Program-made: the position numbers and the translations under genes
Part shown: in pieces, positions 36,797-46,177 of the stretch
Position numbering within the stretch: position 1 is the first letter of the stretch
Layout of the letters: each line of letters opens with the position of its first letter
Assembly (NCBI GenBank): GCA_023250635.1
Contig: JAHFAI010000008.1
Location: 1 to 55,138 of the forward strand
Length of the DNA: 55,138 bases
Reading direction: 5' to 3'
Origin: Deltaproteobacteria bacterium
GTDB lineage: Bacteria; Bdellovibrionota_B; Oligoflexia; Oligoflexales; Bog-1112
The notes under the pieces: model-generated
The model's database searches: none
What the model was told of the DNA's origin: nothing
The model's input: the letters and a program-made list of their open reading frames with translations, nothing else

Positions 36797-38361
36797 TGTA
36801 CCTGCCGATGGTTATACGATTCTTTGACCATTTTCTCGAGTTCTTCATGGGGGTTGTCCACGATGGCTTTCCCCAAGACAAACTCGTCTTTACCAGTATT
36901 TTGTTGAATTAATTTGAGCCCGTGTTCGTAGCTCAGCAGAACTTCATGGCAGACGTGCTCCAGGGCAAGATGTCGATCTTCGCCAAGGAGAATAAGAGCT
37001 CGGCAGGCTTCATCGCTAAACTTTATCTTCATCTGGTATTTTTCCGAAAAACTCTGCTCGAAGGTACGAATCTTTTTGAGCTGGCCAAGTTGTTGGGCTG
37101 CATTGGTGGCCAGCAATTCGCTTAGCGCCTTCTGGGGATTAAGTACGGTGGCTCGATCGATACGCAGCTCAAAAATATCGGTGGAAGGAAGTTCATACTT
37201 AAAATCACGAAAAAGCTTCTCGCAGACAGTCATCAAGGCGCGAGCTCCGGTTTTTTCCTGCTCAGCTCGGGCAGCAATTTCTTCCAAGGCTTCATCTGCG
37301 AAGCTTAGCTCGATACCATAGCTTTGAAACGAAGCTTGATATTGCCGCAGAAGGGATTCTTCAGAATTTTTGAGAATAGCTAAGAGCATGGCCTTATCGA
37401 GAGGATCGCAGGCCACCCGCACCGGCAAGCGTCCGATAAATTCGGGTTCAAAACCATAGGTAATAAAATCTTCAGTGGCAGCAAAGTGCAGGCAGGCATA
37501 ACGGTCCTTGGGCAGACTAGTCGCACTACGCTTAAAACCGATGCTTTGGGTGCTTAGACGCTTGCTGATAATATCCTCCAAGCCGGTGAAAGCACCACTG
37601 ATGATAAAGAGAATATGCTTGGTGTTGATCACTTGTTTGTCTATTTTACCCTTTTGCTGCATTTCAAGGAAGGCCTGCATTTGAGCTGCAGGATCGTGAC
37701 CACTGCGCAAATCAACCTCTGTTTCTTCCATAAGCTTGAGCAGGCCCAATTGCACACCACGCCCACTTACATCCCGTCCTAGCTGGCGGCTTGAAGAGGC
37801 TAATTTATCCGCTTCATCAAGGTAAATAATACCTACTTGGGCCTGATGGAGGTGCCCATCGGCTTGTTGAACCAAATCTTTGATGAGATCATCAACGTTG
37901 GCACCCATATAGCCTGTCTCGCTGAAACGAGTGGCGTCTGCCTTGACAAAGGGGACACCAATCAGCTTGGCAATTTGTTTAATCAAATAAGTTTTGCCCA
38001 CCCCCGTTGGCCCAAGAATCAGCACGTTTTGCTTGGCGTAAGCTACATTTGTCAATAATTCTGGGGATATTTTGGCGGTAACAATACTATTGTAATGATC
38101 GCAAACGGCGATGGCCAGAGCCTTCTTGGCTTCGTCCTGGCCAATAACAAAGCGATCGAGATGGGCGGTAATTTCTCGAGGTTTAAGCGCAAAAGCAAAG
38201 CGATCCGCCTCTTTCCCTAGCTTTTTTTTGCTCGCCCGGACAAAGGAAGGAGAGGCGGAAAGCGGTGCGGAAGCGTCCTGACTAGCTGCTTGAACTTGTC
38301 CGTTGAATTTCTTGTGCACAAAATCTTCGAATTCTTTTTTTATTTCGTCATGATTAGGCAT
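36793..38361 (-). CDS. ClpX-like AAA+ unfoldase lacking the N-terminal zinc-binding domain
   Basis: 'NVLILGPTGVGKTYLIKQIAKLIGVPFVKADATRFSETGYMGANVDDLI', 'GIIYLDEADKLA', 'GRDVSGRGVQLGLLKLME', 'FEPEFIGRLPV', 'EKTGARALMTVCE'. Start moved to MPNHDEIKK. Confidence 0.88.
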   Translation of the reverse strand: MPNHDEIKKEFEDFVHKKFNGQVQAASQDASAPLSASPSFVRASKKKLGKEADRFAFALKPREITAHLDRFVIGQDEAKKALAIAVCDHYNSIVTAKISPELLTNVAYAKQNVLILGPTGVGKTYLIKQIAKLIGVPFVKADATRFSETGYMGANVDDLIKDLVQQADGHLHQAQVGIIYLDEADKLASSSRQLGRDVSGRGVQLGLLKLMEETEVDLRSGHDPAAQMQAFLEMQQKGKIDKQVINTKHILFIISGAFTGLEDIISKRLSTQSIGFKRSATSLPKDRYACLHFAATEDFITYGFEPEFIGRLPVRVACDPLDKAMLLAILKNSEESLLRQYQASFQSYGIELSFADEALEEIAARAEQEKTGARALMTVCEKLFRDFKYELPSTDIFELRIDRATVLNPQKALSELLATNAAQQLGQLKKIRTFEQSFSEKYQMKIKFSDEACRALILLGEDRHLALEHVCHEVLLSYEHGLKLIQQNTGKDEFVLGKAIVDNPHEELEKMVKESYNHRQVH

Positions 38362-38669
38362 GTTACCTTCGTTGCTGAGGTCCAACTTTCCCACCGACAA
38401 AGTCGGGGGGACTATAGCAGAATTTCTCCAATAAAGAAAGGCTGGTAGCGAAAATTCGAAAAATAAGGCTATTTTTTTAGGTGATTATAAAATTCCTCTC
38501 CCCATTTGGGTTTTCCCAAGTATTATGCAGCCACTATCTGCTCGCCGCTAGGTTTTGTTGCATCAAGCTGCAAGCCTAAAGTCTCTCGGAAATCGAGCAA
38601 AATTAAAATGGCTGGTACAATCGAAGATGTGGACCAAGCGTTTTTTTTTTGCAAAGGATTTCACTGATT

Positions 38670-40181
38670 ATGCTCGCTGGTTTAATCAATAAGCTCAAAC
38701 GAAGTTTTCCTCTCAAGCGCAGCGATCTCCGTCTTTTTGTTCCCCTAGCGCTGCTGTTTTTTTTGCTGGCCTTTGTCTATAATCTTTTGCGACCACTGAA
38801 AATGACCCTGGTGGTGGTTGGTTCACAAGCCGGAGCAGAAGTTATCCCCTTTTTAAAACTATGGGGGGTGCTGCCTACAGCATTTTTCTTTACCTTTCTT
38901 TTTACTCAGCTGGCCAAGCGTTTAAGCCGCGAAAACACCTTTTATGCTTTTACGGCGATTTTTCTCGCCTTCTTTCTATGTTTTCTCTTTTTCTTGTTCC
39001 CCTATCGTCAGGAATTGGCCCTTGAGCGCCTGCCAGCGCTGTTAAGCACTCTCCTGCCTTCCGGGGCAGCCGGTTTCATTAGTATGATTCGCTATTGGCA
39101 CCTGAGTTTGTTCTATTTGCTTACTGAAATCTGGTCTCCCATCATGATGTCGGTGTTGTTCTGGGGCTTTGCTAACGAAGTAAGCACGGTATCACAAGCA
39201 GCAAAACTGTACGCCCTGATCAATGTGGCCGGCAATCTTTCAGCGGTGGTAGCTGGTAAAATAGGTCTGGTTTGCTCGGAGATGAACCAATTCCCCGCTT
39301 ACTGCTTCGGTGCTGATGAGTGGGAACAAATGATTTTTTTAATCGTCGGCATTGGCATTCTCACCTGCCTGGCGATTATGGCAATCTTTCGTTTTCTTTG
39401 CCATTCAGCCGTTTTTGCTGAAAAGCCCTCCTTCGAGAACTCTTTGGCCAGTGGCCGTGAAGCAAAAAGTAAGCGCCCTTCCTTTACGCTGCGGGAATCT
39501 TTTCGTGAGGTGAGTAAATCCCGCTACCTCCTGTGTATCTGCACTATTGTGGTCAGTTATAACTTGGTCTTTAATTTGACCGATGTACTTTGGACCGATC
39601 AACTCAAGCTGCATTTTACCGATAGCAGTCGTGCCTTTAATGCTTATCTCAGCAAAGTCACCATGGTAAAAGGGTTTATGGCGACGATCCTTGGTCTCTT
39701 CATGACTCATTTAATGATCAAGCGTATGGGCTGGCGCTTTGCAGCTCTCTTTACCCCCGTCTGTATTCTGGCCACGAGCTTGATTTTCTTCCCCCTCGTA
39801 ATTTTCCAGCAGGATTCATTTCTTGGCGATGTGGTTTACGATCTCTGGGGAACCAGCCTGCTTTCTTTCTCAGTCTTAATCGGCGGCTTACAAAACAGCT
39901 TAACCAGAGCCGCAAAATATTCCGTCTATGACACCACCAAGGAGATGACCTTTATTCCTTTATCGGTGCCAATGCAGCGTAAAGCCAAGGCCGTTATCGA
40001 TGGTATTGCCTCTCGTCTCGGCAAGTCCGGTGGCTCTTTAATCTATCAGATTTTGTTGCTTACCTGCACGAGTCTTGCCACCGCAACTCCTTATGTTATC
40101 GTGGTAACCCTTATCATTACCGTGCTATGGGTTTACGCGGTGATGGTGCTCGATCGAGAGCTCAAGATAAAAACCCAGTAG
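38670..40181 (+). CDS. NTT/Tlc-family nucleotide (ATP/ADP) translocase
   Basis: 'KRSDLRLFVPLALLFFLLAFVYNLLRPLKMTLVVVGSQAGAEVIPFLKLWGVLP', 'LFYLLTEIWSPIMMSVLFWGFANEV', 'YDTTKEMTFIPLSVPMQRKAKAVIDGIASRLGKSGGSLIYQ'. Confidence 0.95.
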   Translation: MLAGLINKLKRSFPLKRSDLRLFVPLALLFFLLAFVYNLLRPLKMTLVVVGSQAGAEVIPFLKLWGVLPTAFFFTFLFTQLAKRLSRENTFYAFTAIFLAFFLCFLFFLFPYRQELALERLPALLSTLLPSGAAGFISMIRYWHLSLFYLLTEIWSPIMMSVLFWGFANEVSTVSQAAKLYALINVAGNLSAVVAGKIGLVCSEMNQFPAYCFGADEWEQMIFLIVGIGILTCLAIMAIFRFLCHSAVFAEKPSFENSLASGREAKSKRPSFTLRESFREVSKSRYLLCICTIVVSYNLVFNLTDVLWTDQLKLHFTDSSRAFNAYLSKVTMVKGFMATILGLFMTHLMIKRMGWRFAALFTPVCILATSLIFFPLVIFQQDSFLGDVVYDLWGTSLLSFSVLIGGLQNSLTRAAKYSVYDTTKEMTFIPLSVPMQRKAKAVIDGIASRLGKSGGSLIYQILLLTCTSLATATPYVIVVTLIITVLWVYAVMVLDRELKIKTQ

Positions 40182-40290
40182 AAAATACCCCCCTCCCCCG
40201 CAGCTCAGCGCAATTTTCTTCTTATGCTCTCTTTAGAAGTCTTACCCTACTATCCTCATAAATAAATAATCCTACGAATAAAGGTGCACC

Positions 40291-41538
40291 ATGAACCGTG
40301 CTACCAATGCTCTTTTTACAGTACTTATCTGCGTTAGCGGAGCGCTCCAGGCGGGAACAAGTTACCCTCAGGGAGAGATCCACTATTCTGACGGTGGTTT
40401 CTATGTAGGTGAAATAAAAAATGGCTTGAGGAATGGAGTAGGTGTTTTTGCCTATGCGGATGGTCAGCAATATAATGGCGAATGGAAAAATAATTTTAAA
40501 AGTGGAGAAGGAACACAGAGTTACCCCAATGGATGTAGTTATAAAGGGGAATGGTTTGAGAGTCAGAGACATGGTCTCGGAGTACATTTTGACGATGATC
40601 ATTTTTGGATCGAGCAGCTGTGGTGGCAATGGCAGCTCAAGGATTTTTCCTATAGCATTGGCGAACTTGCCTTTATCGGTCTGCTGACCGGTTTAAAAGC
40701 TTCGGGCGCCGAGAACACCTATGCTCTCGGCGTGATGAGCCGCTATCTCCAAGAAAAAGCGCAAGTAAGCCCGGTGAATTATGGAGGGATTAGTGAGGAA
40801 CTGCAAGGAGCTGCTGAGTTCCTACAAGAAGAAAATATCGCCGTTCTAAGTGGAAAAATCCTAGAGAACTTAAAGCAAAACCACTCAATTCTTATTCCCT
40901 ATGGCACTCGCCACCATAGTATGGGTTTAAAAATTAGTCCTGGTGGCGAAGTTATTTATCTCGATGTATTCAACTCCGGTGAGGGTCTAAATCGCCACCC
41001 TCGGCGCGGAAAATATTTCCAAACCAGGCTTCGCTTTAGCCTCCCCCGTGGGCAAGGGACTGAGGCCGTATTTAAAAAACTCAGTAACTTTAATGCATTT
41101 GAGAAAATTGCCGAGGCCTATGAAGCAATTACCTTGCTGCCGGGGGTGAAATCCCTTCCCCTCGGGGGCGACGAACTTATTTGGCAGACAGCTCAAAAAT
41201 CTGGTAACTGCTCCCTTGAATGGATTTTCGCCTATCTAAAAAACACTTTTAAAAATCCCCTTCTCTATCTACAGTTTCGCTTGACCCTTCTCCGTGAAGC
41301 CTTGGCAACAGCCCAGCACATAAAATTTCCCTCCTGGCTCAATCAAAGCATCTATAAAGTTCGCTTAGTGGGGGGGAGGGAATACCCTATTGGTGAAGCA
41401 AAAAAGTTACTCCTTGCTGAGCTGGTAAGAAAAATAGAAAAAAGAACAGTCCGTGAGCGTCTCTGGGGAGGCTTTATCAGTCATTTGCCTAAGCAGACTA
41501 GTGACGCCCAGTCGAGCAAGTACCTTACGGCGATTTAA
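40291..41538 (+). CDS. Secreted MORN-repeat protein with putative C-terminal cysteine peptidase-like domain
   Basis: Signal peptide; MORN repeats 'YSDGGFYVGEIKNGLRNGVGVFAYADGQQYNGEWKNNFKSGEGTQSYPNGCSYKGEWFESQRHGLGV'; C-terminal 'RHHSMGLKISPGGEVIYLDVFNSG' and 'QTAQKSGNCSLEWIFAYL'. Confidence 0.7.
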   Translation: MNRATNALFTVLICVSGALQAGTSYPQGEIHYSDGGFYVGEIKNGLRNGVGVFAYADGQQYNGEWKNNFKSGEGTQSYPNGCSYKGEWFESQRHGLGVHFDDDHFWIEQLWWQWQLKDFSYSIGELAFIGLLTGLKASGAENTYALGVMSRYLQEKAQVSPVNYGGISEELQGAAEFLQEENIAVLSGKILENLKQNHSILIPYGTRHHSMGLKISPGGEVIYLDVFNSGEGLNRHPRRGKYFQTRLRFSLPRGQGTEAVFKKLSNFNAFEKIAEAYEAITLLPGVKSLPLGGDELIWQTAQKSGNCSLEWIFAYLKNTFKNPLLYLQFRLTLLREALATAQHIKFPSWLNQSIYKVRLVGGREYPIGEAKKLLLAELVRKIEKRTVRERLWGGFISHLPKQTSDAQSSKYLTAI

Positions 41539-41584
41539 TCACTGATGAATCATAGTGATTTCTACTTAAAAAGAAGGAAACCCT

Positions 41585-42313
41585 ATGATTTTTCGGCTGC
41601 GTTATTATCTGGCATTTTTGAGTACCATCTTCACCAGTGGTGTTCTCTGCGGTGGAGAATATCGAGCTACCCCACTATTTAAAATTATCATTCTCGGCGA
41701 CTCTGGAGTTGGCAAAAGTAACCTCCTGTCTGCCTTTGTCGATGACACCTTTAGCGACGAAACCCTCACCACTATCGGGGTAGATTTTCAAACCAAAGAA
41801 CTAAGCCTTGACGGACGCAGAACACGAGCACAGATCTGGGATACAGCTGGTCAAGAACGTTTCCACGCTATGTCCCGTTCGATTTACACTGGCTCGCGGG
41901 GAGTAGTTCTGGTTTTCGATATAACCAATGAAAGTTCTTTTACCGCTATGGGATTTTGGCTGAACGAAGTGAAAAAGCACATTTTTCCTGCCCCAGTCAT
42001 GCTTTTGGTGGGTAATAAACTCGATTTAGAACACCATCGCCAAGTCAAAAAATCGGCCGCTCAACATTTTGCCGAAGAGAATGGCCTAAGCTATATCGAG
42101 ACCTCTGCCCGCGAGAGAACTCAGGTGCAAAAAGCATTTATGTGGCTACTGCGGGCCATCGATGCACAAAAAGAGCTTGCTCCGGCCGCTCCGGCCGCTC
42201 TCGCCGCTCCCGCCGCTCTCGCCGCTCCCGCCGCTACGCCACCCAAACAAAGGGTTCATCTCGTGCCATCTCGAGAACAGCCCCAACCCAAAAAAACCAG
42301 CTGCAAGTGCTAG
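41585..42313 (+). CDS. Rab-like small GTPase with signal peptide and C-terminal CXC motif
   Basis: 'KIIILGDSGVGKSNLL', 'TTIGVDFQTKEL', 'AQIWDTAGQERFHAM', 'YTGSRGVVLVFDIT', 'VGNKLDLE', 'ETSARE', C-terminus 'KKTSCKC*'; N-terminal MIFRLRYYLAFLSTIFTSGVLCGGE. Confidence 0.93.
   Translation: MIFRLRYYLAFLSTIFTSGVLCGGEYRATPLFKIIILGDSGVGKSNLLSAFVDDTFSDETLTTIGVDFQTKELSLDGRRTRAQIWDTAGQERFHAMSRSIYTGSRGVVLVFDITNESSFTAMGFWLNEVKKHIFPAPVMLLVGNKLDLEHHRQVKKSAAQHFAEENGLSYIETSARERTQVQKAFMWLLRAIDAQKELAPAAPAALAAPAALAAPAATPPKQRVHLVPSREQPQPKKTSCKC
42179..42240 (+). repeat. Tandem 18-bp GC-rich repeat encoding an Ala/Pro linker in the Rab-like gene
   Basis: GCTCTCGCCGCTCCCGCC at 42197-42214 and 42215-42232, with partial flanking units; encodes APAAPAALAAPAALAAPAA. 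Confidence 0.85.
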
Positions 42314-42488
42314 GGGCTTTTCCTCGGGATAGACAGAGCGCAGGATCACCACCTCAGAGTCGCCCTTACCACCCTTAAAGGTGCTGCTATTATAATGTTC
42401 ATCAATTCGGTATTACGGTCATTGACAAAGTAGAGAGCCTCTCTCGGGACTCCTGCTTGAAAGTTGCAGCGTTTTTTAAGGATAAATC

Positions 42489-43781
42489 ATGTCGCATAAG
42501 ATTGGCTTTTGGGCGGTATTTGCCCTAGTAACTGGTAGTCAGATCGGCTCGGGGGTTTTCATGCTTCCCGCAAGCTTAGCACCCTATGGTCCTTATGCCT
42601 TGTTGGGGTGGCTACTTTCCGGAGTAGGAGCGGTCTGTCTGGCCCTGGTTTTTGCTCGTTTAAGCGCCTGGCGGCCCCTCACCGGTGGCCCACATGTCTA
42701 TGTCAAAGCAATCTTCGGCAGTGCGGCAGGGTTTTTTACCGGCTGGACCTATTGGGTGATCTCCTGGGTGAGCAGTACGGCTGTGGTTATCGCTAGCGTA
42801 GGTTATGTAAGCCCTCTGCTCGGGGAGCCTTCCCCAGGAATGAACTTAGCCCTTGAGTTACTTCTCCTTGGGGCAATTACCGCCTTAAATATACGGGGAG
42901 TCAGCGCCGCAGGTCGTGCCGAATTTGTGCTTACCATCTTAAAAATACTGCCTCTGCTCGTCATGCCTCTTGCGGCACTGTCCGTGTTTGACTGGGATCA
43001 TATGCAAGTTCTCCCTGAAGTATTCGCTCAACCCCGTTCAAGCAGAGAAATGATCAGTGCCGTGACCATGCTAACCCTGTGGGGCTTTATTGGCTTAGAG
43101 TCGGGGACCGCGGCGGCAGGCTCCATTGAGAATCCTGGCACGGTAATCCCGCGAGCGCTTGCTTTGGGCACCTTTTGTGTGGCGCTTATCTATTTGTTTA
43201 GTAGCTTCGGCATTATGGGGGCACTTCCCTCGCGTGAACTTGCTGCCTCCCAGGCTCCCTACGCCGATTTAGCTAAAAAAATCTTTGGGGGAAGTTGGCA
43301 TCTGGGTATTTCCCTCGCCGCGGCTCTGGTGTGCATTGGCACTCTCAATGCATGGACCCTAACCAGTGGACAAATAGCCCTTGGCTTGGGTGAAGATAGG
43401 CTCTTACCTGCCTGCTTTGCGCGACGAAATAAGCGGGGTGCACCCGTGGTCGCCTTACTTCTAGGTTTCGCTGGTGTGGTGCCTCTGCTGTTCTTAACGG
43501 CTCGCCCCTCTCTGGCACAGCAGATTTCTACTATCATCGACTTTTCGGTAACGGCATTTCTGTATGTCTATGGAATCTGCTGTGTGGTTTTCTTCAAGGT
43601 GCTCCGCGCAGAGGGAGGCCGTTGGTGGCAGTGGGCCTATGGAAGCATCGGCTTTGGTTTTTGCCTCTGGGTACTAGGGGAGACCTCTTTGCTCACCCTT
43701 GGTATTGCCGGAATTTTTACCCTCAGTGGATTGCCCTTTTATCTCTTCTATACCTTAAGATCAGCGGTCGAAACGGCCTGA
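42489..43781 (+). CDS. APC-family amino acid permease/antiporter
   Basis: 'FALVTGSQIGSGVFMLPASLAPYG', 'PLTGGPHVYVKAIFGSAAGFFTGWTYWVISWVSS', 'WGFIGLESGTAAAGSIENPGTVIPRAL'. Confidence 0.93.
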   Translation: MSHKIGFWAVFALVTGSQIGSGVFMLPASLAPYGPYALLGWLLSGVGAVCLALVFARLSAWRPLTGGPHVYVKAIFGSAAGFFTGWTYWVISWVSSTAVVIASVGYVSPLLGEPSPGMNLALELLLLGAITALNIRGVSAAGRAEFVLTILKILPLLVMPLAALSVFDWDHMQVLPEVFAQPRSSREMISAVTMLTLWGFIGLESGTAAAGSIENPGTVIPRALALGTFCVALIYLFSSFGIMGALPSRELAASQAPYADLAKKIFGGSWHLGISLAAALVCIGTLNAWTLTSGQIALGLGEDRLLPACFARRNKRGAPVVALLLGFAGVVPLLFLTARPSLAQQISTIIDFSVTAFLYVYGICCVVFFKVLRAEGGRWWQWAYGSIGFGFCLWVLGETSLLTLGIAGIFTLSGLPFYLFYTLRSAVETA

Positions 43782-44197
43782 AGTTCTTCCTCCCCAACCC
43801 CCATCAGCGTTTGCCACGCAAGCAAGTAGGCTAGACGATTCTTGGTCGCGGGCATCTGGCGCAGAATCTCCGGCATCGTCAAACAATCACTCCGTTGACG
43901 CAAATACGACGACAGGAGCAGATCATGGGAGCGGCCTAAAAAAAGGGTGAATTCTGGGTTAGCAGCAAGCTGCACGGCGAAACTTGGCACCACAGTCAGG
44001 CCGTAGTCGCGAGGCCCAGCATGGCAATGGAGGTCGAGAGTGCTCAGCAATTGCAAAGTTAGCGGTAGCCCCCCTTGAATGGTCACTTTGAGGCCCGGAA
44101 AATCCCCTGCGCAGAAGGGGAAACGATAGACGCCATCCTCAGCGACTGCCATAAGGAAAAGAGCCTGAGAACTGAAGCATGAGAGAGGAAGCGTCAT
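43748..44197 (-). CDS. Hypothetical protein
   Basis: 149-aa ORF with no recognised family; convergent, overlaps the permease 3' end by ~34 bp. Confidence 0.4.
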   Translation of the reverse strand: MTLPLSCFSSQALFLMAVAEDGVYRFPFCAGDFPGLKVTIQGGLPLTLQLLSTLDLHCHAGPRDYGLTVVPSFAVQLAANPEFTLFLGRSHDLLLSSYLRQRSDCLTMPEILRQMPATKNRLAYLLAWQTLMGVGEEELQAVSTADLKV

Positions 44198-44318
44198 GAT
44201 GATACTTTATTGCACCAAGCCTTGAGTCGTTGAAAAAGTGCTCTATCCCATGGGTATATATCCCGATCAACAAGAACCTGCAAGCTTCAGCTGGTGCTTA
44301 GTAATTAGCGCAGTTCTT

Positions 44319-45965
44319 CTATTCAAAACACTCGTCAGGGGGGCTCGGCTCATAGCCCTGGATAAAATCCCTGATGGTTAGGTGGACAACATCCCAGCCT
44401 AAGAAATTTTTATCTTTGCCAAAGACCTTAGCGCGAAAAAACTGTTCCCCACTGCTATTGGCTCCCCCGTCCCAGTAACGTTTGTTGTAAAATTGATAGC
44501 TGCTTTCTCCTTGGATCTCACCTCGTTCCACCGGTGACCAGATAGGAGTGCCATTGGGACAACGTACCAAACGAGAAAGTTCAAGGTGCATTGCTTGGTC
44601 GCTAAACTCAAGCCCCATAGCAATCTCTTGTCCAGCTTCAACCACTCGATTTTGCTCATTAAGGATAAGCTTCGATTCGTCTATTTGACGATCTCCACCA
44701 CCAAGATAGAAGCTAAAAACAAGAGGATCGAAGTCAAGGATTTCGCCCCATTTATAGGAACTCGCTCCCGGGAGTGGAGCTGTTACCGTCAGCCCCTTGC
44801 CGATGGTGGTACAGGCAGTATCTTCGGAGGAGTCGCTTGCCAGAGCCCCTTGGGGGGAGGGACGTAAAGTCGTTTTTTTGTCAAACTGCCCGCAGAGTTC
44901 GCTCACCAGTTGCCCCATGCTTTGCAATTGCCACTTGCTAAGCCAGTCGGGATTCGCTACCAAGCGGCTACCAGCCAAGAATCTTCCTGAATAACCGACC
45001 AGCATCAGGCGAATTTTATCACGAGTAGCCGTGATCCCTCCGTCTGTGCCTAGGTAGCTCACCCTAATTTCGTGCAAGGCTACTTGCAGGGGGAAGTCCA
45101 CCAAAGTGGGATCCTGGGGAATTATGTAGTGAGCACCGAGACTAAAGGTCGACGAATTCGCAGCAACTATTTGCAAATCGAGACAGGCTGATAAGCTAAA
45201 AGGGCAATGTACCAACTCGACACCGGTGGGCACTTGGGCAGTAAGATGAGCTGGGATGTTCTTTGCTAAGATCAAGGTTCGCGCACGCATCGTCTGGGCG
45301 GAACGGAGATCAAGGGTTAGGCGGCTTTGATTGCTTTTACTGAGGTTGACTATATCAATGGTCGGAGATTCGGGGCTCAGATTGACAAATTCATGGCGGC
45401 GGGTGTCATACCAATTAAAGCCGAGGTTGAGGATGGTCAATAATTCACGGGCAAAGAGAGCTTGAGTATCTGCCGTTTTCCGGTGGAGCAAGGCGATTTC
45501 AAAAATCCACTGCATTTTTTCGTCGACGGTTTGAGGATCTTTGACGAGAAGGAGCTGGACATTTTGGGCCAGCCAATGAGCATAAGCATCTGCTTGGCTC
45601 TGTAAGTCGATGGCGATCTCGGCAGGAAGCTCCAGCTGGGCTCGGGGAATCCCAAAGGCAGATTCACCGTTGGGAGGAATTATATGTTTTCCTCCATAGT
45701 CAACCGAGGTGGGGGTTTCAGCAATATGCGACTCTAAATAAGCCACGGCGAGAAGAAAACGCATCGGGACATTATGGGTCTCCCCGGAGAGAGCGAACTC
45801 CGTCTCGAGGGTGGAAACCTTCGCAGCATCTTCGGCGGAAGCAGTCTTTTTTTTGCTGCCGTTGCAGCTGTTCAGCAGCAACCCAAGGCTACAAGCCCCC
45901 GCTAGGGCTAAATACTTCTCCCAGCGCCTCGCCGCTCGGTAAACATGCAGCACTGATGCTGGCAT
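44319..45965 (-). CDS. Lipoprotein with lytic-transglycosylase/SLT-like N-terminal domain
   Basis: Start corrected to MPASVLHVYR at 45965 with upstream GGAGGAAG; lipobox-like 'LGLLLNSC'; 'HNVPMRFLLAVAYLESHIAET...ESAFGIPR' resembles SLT-type catalytic Glu region. Confidence 0.6.
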   Translation of the reverse strand: MPASVLHVYRAARRWEKYLALAGACSLGLLLNSCNGSKKKTASAEDAAKVSTLETEFALSGETHNVPMRFLLAVAYLESHIAETPTSVDYGGKHIIPPNGESAFGIPRAQLELPAEIAIDLQSQADAYAHWLAQNVQLLLVKDPQTVDEKMQWIFEIALLHRKTADTQALFARELLTILNLGFNWYDTRRHEFVNLSPESPTIDIVNLSKSNQSRLTLDLRSAQTMRARTLILAKNIPAHLTAQVPTGVELVHCPFSLSACLDLQIVAANSSTFSLGAHYIIPQDPTLVDFPLQVALHEIRVSYLGTDGGITATRDKIRLMLVGYSGRFLAGSRLVANPDWLSKWQLQSMGQLVSELCGQFDKKTTLRPSPQGALASDSSEDTACTTIGKGLTVTAPLPGASSYKWGEILDFDPLVFSFYLGGGDRQIDESKLILNEQNRVVEAGQEIAMGLEFSDQAMHLELSRLVRCPNGTPIWSPVERGEIQGESSYQFYNKRYWDGGANSSGEQFFRAKVFGKDKNFLGWDVVHLTIRDFIQGYEPSPPDECFE

Positions 45966-46070
45966 ATAATCTTCCTCCCCAGGGGTAAAATACAGCCGTC
46001 GAAAAATCAGGGCTGAAAAGCAAAGTTGTCTTGCTTTTATCCGTAAGTTAAGGCAAATTCCCCAAGCGAT

Positions 46071-46146
46071 GGGGGTATAGCTCAGCTGGTAGAGCGTTGG
46101 ATTTGCATTCCAAAGGTCAGGAGTTCGACTCTCCTTACCTCCACCA
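46071..46146 (+). tRNA. tRNA-Ala (anticodon TGC), CCA encoded
   Basis: GGGGGTATAGCTCAGCTGGTAGAGCGTTGGATTTGCATTCCAAAGGTCAGGAGTTCGACTCTCCTTACCTCCACCA: cloverleaf stems fit; acceptor stem has the G3:U70 alanine identity pair. Confidence 0.97.
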
Positions 46147-46177
46147 CTTACAGTTTCTCTTCTATGATAACCCGAGA

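Noticed and set aside
42142-42378. ORF with RSGRSRRSRRSRRS and its antisense SGGSGESGG ORF (42146..42352)
   Set aside because: Alternative-frame translations of the 18-bp repeat inside the Rab-like gene.
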